Origin: CBFGRV01 sp965651265 | GTDB lineage: Bacteria; Bacteroidota; Rhodothermia; Rhodothermales; VXPQ01 | Direction of reading: 5' to 3' | NCBI GenBank assembly: GCA_965651265.1 | Contig: CBFGRV010000075.1 | Location: 1 to 13,636 of the forward strand | DNA: 13,636 nt | Shown here: piece after piece, positions 7,864-13,636 of the stretch | Layout of the letters: every line of letters begins with the position of its first letter | How positions within the stretch are numbered: the first letter of the stretch is position 1 | The notes under the pieces: generated by a model | The model's database searches: none | What the model was told of the DNA's origin: nothing | What the model saw: only the letters and a program-made list of their open reading frames with translations | Translations under genes and position numbers: made by a program

Positions 7864-8555
7864 TCGAGGATCTGACGGTTCTGGGAGATATTCTTCCCGA
7901 GGCGGCTATAAAAGTAGCGTTTGCCCTCCTTTGTGGCTTTCTGTTGGGGTCCGAGCGTGAGGTGAAGGACAAGCCGGCGGGCTTGCGAACCATCACGCTG
8001 ATCACCATCGGGGCCACACTCTTCATGATCGTGAGCGACCTCATCGCTCTCATGACGGAGGGCTCTGCCGACATCACACGGGTGGACGCATCGCGCATCG
8101 CGGCCCAGGTTGTGACCGGCATCGGCTTTCTGGGGGCGGGTGCCATCATCCAGTCAGGCGGCGCTATACGAGGGCTCACGACGGCAGCGGCCATCTGGGT
8201 GGCCGCCGGGGTGGGCCTTTGCATCGGGGTCGGCTTTCCGCTGCTGGCCACGGGCATCACGCTCGTCGTGCTGATGGTTCTCACCGCCCTGGAGCCCTTT
8301 CGATCGTGGTTGGCGCGGCGCGGTCGGCGAGAGGAGCTGTCCATCCTGGTCCCGGACGACGCCCTCGCACTTCGACGCGTGCAAAACATACTCATCGACA
8401 ACGACGTGTCGGAGCACGACATCCACCTTCGACCGGCCAACGGCCACCTCGAGCTGCAATTCGCCTACCGGGCCCGCCGGGGAGGCAAGCAGCACCTCCT
8501 CGACGAGCTGGCGGCCGTTTCCGGTGTACGCGGAGTGTCGACGAGCGTTAGCTGA
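7860..8555 (+). CDS. MgtC/SapB family membrane protein
   Basis: Polytopic membrane protein of 231 aa. The family motifs are plain: GFLLGSERE at 26-34, GLRTITLITIGA at 41-52, VVTGIGFLGAGAII at 84-97, and RGLTTAAAIWVAAGVG at 104-119, followed by another hydrophobic span to about residue 145. Residues 157-231 form a soluble C-terminal domain of the ACT-like type found in longer MgtC proteins. Characterised MgtC is linked to growth in low magnesium and to modulation of the F-type ATPase in pathogens; environmental members such as this have no settled function. The gene begins inside the stop codon of the lipoprotein gene (ATGA), tying it to the sigma/DUF4252 operon. This suggests ion or envelope stress as the theme of the operon. 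Confidence 0.9.
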   Translation: MIEDLTVLGDILPEAAIKVAFALLCGFLLGSEREVKDKPAGLRTITLITIGATLFMIVSDLIALMTEGSADITRVDASRIAAQVVTGIGFLGAGAIIQSGGAIRGLTTAAAIWVAAGVGLCIGVGFPLLATGITLVVLMVLTALEPFRSWLARRGRREELSILVPDDALALRRVQNILIDNDVSEHDIHLRPANGHLELQFAYRARRGGKQHLLDELAAVSGVRGVSTSVS

Positions 8556-8748
8556 GGCTGTTCTAGCCCTCCGATCCGAGCGCGGCCGGTTCGGAAATCT
8601 CTTCAACCACATCGACGATGGCATCATCCGGTCGGTGCCGGACGACATTCTCGTGCGGAAGAGCGCGGCTGCGTATGAACCTATGTCGGTTGGATGTCGT
8701 ATCGCCAACCTGCTTATCACACAGCACTGAATCCACACACGACTCGCC
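8556..8748. other. spacer between MgtC and LemA genes
   Basis: This is 193 bases without a supported gene. Short open frames on both strands read through it, but neither has a signal, motif or start context. It may carry the promoter of the LemA cluster; no convincing promoter or terminator was recognised by eye. Confidence 0.4.
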
Positions 8749-9345
8749 ATGCGAAGCAAAGGAACGATTGGGATTCTGTTGGTCGTCATCCTCCTCTTTT
8801 TTGCGGGATGCGCCGGTTGCAACACCTATAACACGATGGTGCAGGCCGAGGAGATCGTCGAGCAGGCCTGGGCTGACGTCGAAACGCAGTACCAGAGGCG
8901 TGCCGATCTCATCCCCAACCTCGTAAACACCGTCCGGGGAGCGGCCGATTTCGAGCAGGAGACGCTGCAGGCTGTGACCGAGGCACGGGCACGCGCGACC
9001 TCCATCAATCTGACGGCCGACGATCTCGACGATCCGGAGCGGGTTCGTGCCTTCATGGCAGCGCAGAACGAGCTGGGGGGCGCACTCGGAAGGCTATTGG
9101 CCGTCGCGGAAAATTATCCGCAGCTACGAGCAACTGAGGCCTTCCGCGACCTGCAGGCACAGCTGGAAGGCACGGAAAATCGCATCAACACGGCCCGGCG
9201 CGACTACAACCAGGCCGTTCAGCGATACAATACGCAGGTCCGGCGCTTCCCGACGAACATCTTTGCCGGCCTCTTCGGCTTCGAGCGCCGAACGCCGTTC
9301 GAGGCGGCCGAAGGTGCCGAGCGCGCGCCGGAAGTGCAGTTCTAG
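8749..9345 (+). CDS. lemA: LemA family protein
   Basis: Membrane-anchored helical protein of 198 aa, close to the usual size for LemA. A hydrophobic segment covers about 7-20 and runs into FAGC, so it may be either a membrane anchor or a lipobox (Cys21). The family core follows: NTYNTMVQAEEIVEQAWADV at 25-44, YQRRADLIPNLVNTV at 48-62, ENYPQLRA near 121-128, and LEGTENRINTARRDYNQAV near 139-157 ending in RFPTNIFAGLFGF. LemA proteins have no agreed molecular role, but their genes commonly adjoin TPM-domain and HtpX genes. Both occur downstream here, with the TPM gene 42 bases away. No clear Shine-Dalgarno site was seen. A 193-base gap separates it from the MgtC gene, so it may start a new transcription unit. 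Confidence 0.93.
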   Translation: MRSKGTIGILLVVILLFFAGCAGCNTYNTMVQAEEIVEQAWADVETQYQRRADLIPNLVNTVRGAADFEQETLQAVTEARARATSINLTADDLDDPERVRAFMAAQNELGGALGRLLAVAENYPQLRATEAFRDLQAQLEGTENRINTARRDYNQAVQRYNTQVRRFPTNIFAGLFGFERRTPFEAAEGAERAPEVQF

Positions 9346-9371
9346 AGGAGAGCTTGCTCAGCGGGTTTGAA

Positions 9372-9377
9372 GGAAGG
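9372..9377 (+). promoter_or_regulatory. ribosome binding site for the TPM-domain gene
   Basis: A purine-rich run AGGAAGGA lies about 10 bases before the ATG at 9388. It supports that start over the in-frame TTG at 9367, and the ATG also gives a normal signal peptide. Confidence 0.5.
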
Positions 9378-9387
9378 ACCAGATCGG

Positions 9388-10200
9388 ATGCCGTTATTTC
9401 GACTTCTGCAGGTGATTTCAGTCTGCGCGCTCGCCGGCTTCGTGGCTTCGGGCGCGCAGGCGCAGCGGATTGATGTCCTTCCACCAAGCGGCCGGTGGGT
9501 AACCGACAATGGAGGCATGCTTTCCGACGCGGAGGAGCGTGCCCTCTCAGAGAAATTACGACACTATCAGGACTCGACGTCCACCCAGATCATCATCGTT
9601 ACCCTACCCTCGCTCGGTGGCCACGAGGCCGCCGACTACGCCACGACTCTTGGCCGCGAGTGGGGCGTGGGTCAGGAGGGGCAGGACAACGGCGTGGTGA
9701 TTCTCGTCTCGCGCGACGATCGCGAGGTCTTTATTGCCACAGGGTATGGGCTCGAGGGCGCCATTCCGGATGCCATTGCGGCACGCATCGTACGCAACGT
9801 GATCGTACCCCGCTTTCGCCAGGGTAATTTCTACGCCGGGCTGGACGAGGCGGTCGACCATCTCGTGGCCGCAGCCACCGGCGAGTTCTCAGCCGAGGCG
9901 ATTCGGTCTCCCGATCGGGAAGCCGAAGGCGTCCTGGGTTTCGCGACGCTCTTCGTACTGATCATCATCTTCGTGTTCGTGGTCAATGCCATAAAGCACC
10001 ACCGGGGCGGTGGGGGCGGCGATGGCGGGCGTCGCCACCGAGGCCGACGAGGTGGACCCCCCATCATCATCTGGGGAGGGGGCTGGGGCGGCGGCCGCGG
10101 CGGTGGATTCGGCGGCGGAGGCTTCGGAGGCGGCGGATTCGGAGGGTTTTCGGGCGGCGGCGGTAGCTTCGGCGGGGGCGGCGCCGGGGGAGGCTGGTGA
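9388..10200 (+). CDS. TPM domain protein with glycine-rich C-terminus (YgcG-like)
   Basis: Protein of 270 aa. A signal peptide (hydrophobic 8-20, AQA cleavage near residue 25) is followed by a TPM domain at about 35-165. Its landmarks are VTDNGGMLSDAEE near 38-50, STQIIIVTLPSL near 64-75, DNGVVILVSRDDREVFIATGYGLEG near 100-124, and RFRQGNFYAGL near 142-152. A membrane span covers about 183-200. The tail from 206 is basic and then almost pure glycine with Phe/Trp. TPM proteins are reported as phosphatase-like or photosystem/envelope repair factors; the domain faces outside, with the glycine tail on the cytoplasmic side if the single span holds. The Gly-rich tail is a regular feature of this family next to LemA. 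The gene sits between LemA and a TPR gene, whose ATG begins 2 bases after its stop. Confidence 0.9.
   Translation: MPLFRLLQVISVCALAGFVASGAQAQRIDVLPPSGRWVTDNGGMLSDAEERALSEKLRHYQDSTSTQIIIVTLPSLGGHEAADYATTLGREWGVGQEGQDNGVVILVSRDDREVFIATGYGLEGAIPDAIAARIVRNVIVPRFRQGNFYAGLDEAVDHLVAAATGEFSAEAIRSPDREAEGVLGFATLFVLIIIFVFVVNAIKHHRGGGGGDGGRRHRGRRGGPPIIIWGGGWGGGRGGGFGGGGFGGGGFGGFSGGGGSFGGGGAGGGW
10077..10197 (+). repeat. GGC/GGA-rich imperfect repeat coding the glycine tail
   Basis: This stretch is a run of near-repeats of GGCGGCGGAGGCTTC-type units coding Gly-Gly-Gly-Phe blocks. It is low-complexity DNA within the TPM-domain gene and could vary in copy number between strains. Confidence 0.6.
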
Positions 10201-10202
10201 GC

Positions 10203-10535
10203 ATGACCCAGGATCGACTGGAGGCACTGAAGGCCTTCTTTGCGGAGGATCCCAAAGACCCCTTCACAAGATTCGCCCTCGCACAAGAGTATCAGAAGCG
10301 CGGCGATCACGCGGCGGCCCTGGAATTCTTCGAAGGCCTGATCCAAGATGACCCGGAGTACGTCGGGACCTATTACCACCTGGGTAAGCTCTACGAGCAG
10401 CTCGGGCGACGAGACGATGCCGTAGCGACGTATCGGAAGGGAATCGAAGTAGCCCTACACAGGCGAGACACGCACGCACGCGCCGAGCTGCAGGACGCGC
10501 TATTGCGAGTAGAAGGAATCGGCTTTGACGATTAG
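10203..10535 (+). CDS. small tetratricopeptide-repeat protein
   Basis: Protein of 110 aa without signal or membrane segment, so cytoplasmic. It carries about two TPR units. The first is FALAQEYQKRGDHAAALEFFEGLIQDDP (residues about 24-51), and the second is YYHLGKLYEQLGRRDDAVATYRKGIEVA (about 57-84), with conserved Gly, Ala and Pro positions. TPRs bind other proteins; no catalytic motif is present. Two starts are possible: a GTG at 10197 overlapping the TPM stop (GTGA), 5 bases after a GGAGG-like run, and the ATG at 10203, 11 bases after it. The ATG was chosen. Tight spacing to TPM upstream and 16 bases to the CPBP gene downstream indicates one operon. Confidence 0.8.
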   Translation: MTQDRLEALKAFFAEDPKDPFTRFALAQEYQKRGDHAAALEFFEGLIQDDPEYVGTYYHLGKLYEQLGRRDDAVATYRKGIEVALHRRDTHARAELQDALLRVEGIGFDD

Positions 10536-10551
10536 CACCTGCTGACCCGCC

Positions 10552-11352
10552 GTGACGACCGCGCTCCGTCCACCCAGATCCGATTGGGAGACGTATCACC
10601 GCGTCTCCAGGACGGCAACGTTTGGCTTCCTGGCGGCGCTTCCGTTGATCATCACGTACGAGCTGCTCGTCGTGTTCGCGAATCGGGATGCGGTCGCGGA
10701 AATCCGCGTGGGTGCCGAGTTGTGGCTCAAGCAGCTTCTGGCGGTTGTGGGGGCGCCCGGACTGACGGCCTTCGGAGCCCTCGTCGTAATTGTCGGACTG
10801 GGCATCGTATGGGCGGAGCGCCGAAAGAATATTCCCCTCCGCCCTCGCTACTTCGGTTGGATGATCCTGGAAAGCGCCGTCTACGCCGTTCTGGTCGCCG
10901 TGATCGTCTCAGGGCTCGTCGGGATAATCCTGGGGGTTGCCAGTTTCCCGATTCAGGTGACGGCCTCCGATGTAACGCCCCCGGCTTTGCTTTCAGGCCT
11001 GGGCCCCGGTGATGGAAGTCTGCTTCTCAAGGTGGCGCTGTCGGTCGGGGCCGGTGTGTACGAGGAACTGGTTTTTCGGGTGATCCTCGTCGGGGGGCTT
11101 TTCCTACTGCTGCGAAAAACAATCGGCCGCAGCTCGATGGCGTACTTCATCGCTGCTATCGTGGGAGCCCTTCTGTTCAGCCTGGTACATTATCTGGGGC
11201 CACTCGGCGATGCCTTCTCAACGAGCTCGTTCCTGTTTCGCTTTCTTTTCGGGCTGATGCTGAATGTCCTCTATCTGCTTCGCGGCTTCGGCGTGGCCGC
11301 CTGGACCCATGCGCTGTACGATATCATGGTCGTGATCTGGTTTGGCGGCTAA
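10552..11352 (+). CDS. CPBP family intramembrane metalloprotease
   Basis: Polytopic membrane protein of 266 aa in the CPBP (CAAX protease/bacteriocin-processing, formerly ABI) family. The three active-site motifs are in place: EELVFR at 171-176, with the glutamates and the Arg; His213 in SLVHYLG; and His253 in THALYDI. Each lies in or next to a hydrophobic segment, with further spans near 22-42, 70-87 and 103-130. Such enzymes are glutamate intramembrane proteases related to Rce1. Bacterial members have been implicated in processing membrane peptides or in self-immunity, but this substrate is unknown. The start is a GTG 16 bases after the TPR stop. Context with LemA, TPM and HtpX suggests envelope quality control, and cleavage of a membrane anti-sigma factor is conceivable but untested. 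Confidence 0.88.
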   Translation: MTTALRPPRSDWETYHRVSRTATFGFLAALPLIITYELLVVFANRDAVAEIRVGAELWLKQLLAVVGAPGLTAFGALVVIVGLGIVWAERRKNIPLRPRYFGWMILESAVYAVLVAVIVSGLVGIILGVASFPIQVTASDVTPPALLSGLGPGDGSLLLKVALSVGAGVYEELVFRVILVGGLFLLLRKTIGRSSMAYFIAAIVGALLFSLVHYLGPLGDAFSTSSFLFRFLFGLMLNVLYLLRGFGVAAWTHALYDIMVVIWFGG

Positions 11353-11420
11353 GCAGCAAGGGGTAACCTCGCTCTGGAGCAGGGCAAGGCCTGGCCGAGC
11401 CTCGATGGGGACACGGAAGA

Positions 11421-11507
11421 ATGAAGGGGCGTATAACCGGCACGGGAAATGATTCGCAGGAGATCAGCAGCCGTGATCATCCACAAATGAACCTGGATTT
11501 TCTATGA
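11421..11507 (+). CDS. possible 28-codon leader ORF overlapping the HtpX start
   Basis: An ATG at 11421 preceded by GGAAG opens a 28-codon frame whose TGA (11505-11507) overlaps the ATG of the HtpX gene at 11504. The peptide has no recognisable motif. The GGA-type site and ATGA overlap would suit a coupled leader peptide, but a chance frame this short is quite possible. Confidence 0.2.
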   Translation: MKGRITGTGNDSQEISSRDHPQMNLDFL

Positions 11508-12346
11508 TGAACGGATTTCGCACGACGGCCCTCATGGCCGTCATGCTCGTGTTATTCGCACTCGTCGGGCGGGCTATCGGCGGTCCGGACGGGATGATCC
11601 TAGCCTTCATTGTTGCGGTAGGCCTCAACTTCGCCAGCTACTGGTTCAGCGACAAGATTGTCTTGCGGATGTACAACGCGCACGAGATCGAGCGCGAACA
11701 GTCTCCGGAATTGTATGATATGGTGGATCGGCTGCGCCAGCAGGCCAATCTGCCGATGCCCAAGGTGTACGTCATCCCGTCCGACCAGCCGAACGCCTTT
11801 GCTACGGGCCGCAACCCTGCCCATGCGGCCGTCGCCGTCACCAACGGGATCGTGAGGATGCTGAATCGCGACGAGCTCGAGGGCGTGATCGCCCATGAGC
11901 TGGCGCATGTGCAGAATAGAGACATCCTCACATCGTCTGTTGCGGCCACGCTCGCCGCCGCCATAACGCTGGTGGCGCGCTTCGCCTTTTTCTTCGGGGG
12001 CGGCGACGATCGGAGAGGCAATGTGATCGGCTCTTTGCTCATGTTGATCCTGGCCCCTATCGCGGCCATGCTCATCCAGATGGCCATCTCGCGCGTCCGG
12101 GAGTACGCCGCCGACCGCGACGGCGCTGAGATTTGTGGAAAGCCGGGTGCACTGGCCGATGCACTCGCCAAGCTGCAGCGTGGGGCGGAAGTCATGCCGA
12201 TGGAAGCGAATCCCAGCACGGCCCACATGTTCATTGTCAACCCGTTTGCGGGGGCGCTCGGCGGAATCCGTAGCCTGTTCTCGACCCACCCGCCGACGGA
12301 AGAGCGCATCCGGCGTCTCCGGGAGATGGAAATGGGGCGGCGCTGA
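11504..12346 (+). CDS. htpX: M48 family zinc metalloprotease HtpX
   Basis: Integral membrane protease of 280 aa, matching the size of HtpX. Two membrane segments lie at about 8-24 and 30-47. The catalytic domain starts with PKVYVIPSDQPNAFATGRNP near 86-105, has HELAH at 131-135 for zinc binding and catalysis, and the third zinc ligand Glu200 in REYAADRDGAEI. Two more hydrophobic segments fall between HELAH and Glu200, as in HtpX. It ends with the conserved STHPPTEERI near 260-269. HtpX degrades misfolded membrane proteins with its active site facing the cytoplasm. The start is the first of two adjacent ATGs (11504/11507); an in-frame stop upstream excludes a longer form. A short leader frame overlaps the start. 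It lies 151 bases after the CPBP gene, so it may have its own promoter. Confidence 0.95.
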   Translation: MMNGFRTTALMAVMLVLFALVGRAIGGPDGMILAFIVAVGLNFASYWFSDKIVLRMYNAHEIEREQSPELYDMVDRLRQQANLPMPKVYVIPSDQPNAFATGRNPAHAAVAVTNGIVRMLNRDELEGVIAHELAHVQNRDILTSSVAATLAAAITLVARFAFFFGGGDDRRGNVIGSLLMLILAPIAAMLIQMAISRVREYAADRDGAEICGKPGALADALAKLQRGAEVMPMEANPSTAHMFIVNPFAGALGGIRSLFSTHPPTEERIRRLREMEMGRR

Positions 12347-12476
12347 GTTGCGCATTCGACCCGCAGCTTGCGCTACGCAGGAGAGTTGTAGATATTGAGG
12401 TCGTCGACCCAGCCCTCCTGCTTCTCGCGACCAGGCATTTCGAAAGTCGCGAGCAACGTCATCCACGTTTTCCGGC

Positions 12477-13636
12477 ATGCCGATTCAGCCGCGTACGACG
12501 GCGTGGATCCGAGGCGCAACCATGGGTCTTGCCACCGCTCTTGCGGCGGTAGTGGCCTGGGTGTTCGCCCTGTCCCTTCTCGATACGGGCGGTGGGAAGG
12601 TGCGTATGGTTGCCGTTACGTCCGACCACGACCTCTTCCATGGCCTGCCCGAGCCGGAGCGGGCCTATTGGAGCTGGGTTCGATCGATCGGTTCGGACCC
12701 CGAGAGGGCGCTGGAAACCGGACTGGCATTGATTCGGCGACATCCGGATGTCGCGCGCGCCTATCTGCGACTGCCTGATCTCTGCGAGAATAACTATCCC
12801 ACATGCCGTTCGGGCGTGGCGGTCGTCGAACCGAAAAGCACGCAAGCGAGAACGTACCGGGAAGCTGCGCTGGCTGCGATGATGGGGGCGGACGAACGAT
12901 GGCTCGACATCGCCCGATCTGCGGACCTGGATCCTGCCCTGGCCAGGTGGCTCATCGATCGCCTGCGCGCACGCGACGAGACCGATCTGTTGCAACAGCT
13001 GGAGGCGGAGTGGGAGCACATCGTCGAGCGCAAGCGAAGCGTGACTGCGACGGCCGAATCCAGATGGATCGATTTTGACTCGGAAACGGCCGCTCTCCGC
13101 TTCGGGCTGGGGTACCTGGCCGCCCTTCGAAACGAATGGGAGAGCGCGCGCGCCCAGCTCGAAAACGCCGCCCTCGGGGCTCCAGATGACCCGCATATCC
13201 ATCGTGAAATGGCTCGTATCGCCTACTTCCGAGGCGACCGGGAGCAGTTCGTGGCCTCGCTCGAGAAGGGTATCGCCGACGCGCGACGGCTCAGAGATCT
13301 AGAACAAGAGATTATCCTGCGGGGGAATCTCGGCCTGGGTTATCTGCAATGGCAGGGCGACTTCGAGCGCGCGGCGGAGATGTTCGAGGCTTCGCTCACG
13401 CAGGCCCGGGCGCTTAACATGGGCCGCAGTATTGCCATCGGCGGATACCGACTGGCAAACATCCGGGCGCGTCAGCATCGCTATGAGGAGGCGCTCGCGA
13501 TTCTGGACGCCGTTGAGGAATGGTACACGAGGGTCGTTCCGGAGCGTCTTTCGGAGATGCTCTCACTACGGGGACAGATCCTCGCCAACATGTTCCGGTT
13601 CTCGGAGGCCGAGCGATCCATCCGAGCCAGCCTCGA
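12477..13636 (+). CDS. membrane-anchored TPR protein, cut by the window edge
   Basis: An open frame of at least 386 codons runs off the right edge. It begins at the first ATG after an in-frame stop (12396-12398), with a second possible ATG at 12522. Residues about 15-35 are hydrophobic and likely a signal anchor, putting the rest outside the cytoplasm. Helical repeat-like sequence follows; TPR-type units are clear from about residue 210 onward, for example GYLAALRNEWESARAQLENA, GLGYLQWQGDFERAAEMFEA and ANIRARQHRYEEALAILDAV. A Cys pair (CENNYPTC near 103-110) could form a disulfide. The C-terminal part is missing, so a catalytic domain such as CHAT cannot be excluded. The function is not recognised. 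Confidence 0.75.
   Translation, partial: MPIQPRTTAWIRGATMGLATALAAVVAWVFALSLLDTGGGKVRMVAVTSDHDLFHGLPEPERAYWSWVRSIGSDPERALETGLALIRRHPDVARAYLRLPDLCENNYPTCRSGVAVVEPKSTQARTYREAALAAMMGADERWLDIARSADLDPALARWLIDRLRARDETDLLQQLEAEWEHIVERKRSVTATAESRWIDFDSETAALRFGLGYLAALRNEWESARAQLENAALGAPDDPHIHREMARIAYFRGDREQFVASLEKGIADARRLRDLEQEIILRGNLGLGYLQWQGDFERAAEMFEASLTQARALNMGRSIAIGGYRLANIRARQHRYEEALAILDAVEEWYTRVVPERLSEMLSLRGQILANMFRFSEAERSIRASL

Noticed and set aside
7754..8440. Minus-strand frame opposite MgtC
   Set aside because: The plus frame has clear MgtC motifs; the antisense product is Arg/Ser/Pro/Met-rich with no recognisable domain.
8690..8720. TTGGAT ... TATCAC as a promoter for the LemA cluster
   Set aside because: The spacer of 19 bases and the poor match to either sigma-70 or Bacteroidota promoter patterns make it unconvincing.
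8524..8730. Possible small gene between MgtC and LemA
   Set aside because: Its start lies inside the MgtC gene, with no motif, signal or ribosome binding site; an antisense frame is equally open.
11353..11420. Short GC-rich dyads after the CPBP gene as a terminator
   Set aside because: The arms are only 4-5 bases long and no T-run follows.

Overview
The window looks like chromosomal DNA from a Bacteroidota/Rhodothermota-type bacterium (Rhodothermales-like). This is inferred from a C-terminal Por/T9SS-type sorting domain on the first protein, two DUF4252-type envelope proteins beside an ECF sigma factor, fairly GC-rich coding DNA and few strong Shine-Dalgarno sites. No RNA gene, CRISPR array, insertion sequence or phage gene was seen.

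Left arm (1-4837): the 3' part of a secreted YWTD beta-propeller protein with a T9SS tail faces two minus-strand genes for envelope peptidases. These are an M1 zinc metallopeptidase lipoprotein and, upstream of it in transcription, a membrane-anchored PDZ/S41 C-terminal processing protease.

Divergent spacer (4838-5166): about 330 bases without a credible gene. It contains a possible ECF-type promoter and an inverted repeat just before the sigma gene.

Central plus-strand cluster (5167-8555): an ECF sigma factor, a single-pass membrane anti-sigma factor that lacks the usual zinc ligands, a secreted DUF4252 protein, a DUF4252-like lipoprotein and an MgtC/SapB membrane protein. The last three are joined by 4-base ATGA stop/start overlaps. 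It reads as one envelope-stress or envelope-sensing operon.

Right plus-strand cluster (8749-13636): LemA, a TPM-domain (YgcG-like) protein with a glycine-rich tail, a small TPR protein, a CPBP intramembrane protease, an HtpX-type M48 protease, and a membrane-anchored TPR protein cut by the window edge.

Taken together the window is rich in envelope homeostasis functions: four peptidases in different cell-envelope positions, a sigma/anti-sigma switch and several small envelope proteins of unknown role. Every family is known. The most interesting untested idea is that the coupled DUF4252 pair and MgtC belong to the signalling circuit of the sigma/anti-sigma pair, with a nearby protease possibly degrading the anti-sigma factor.
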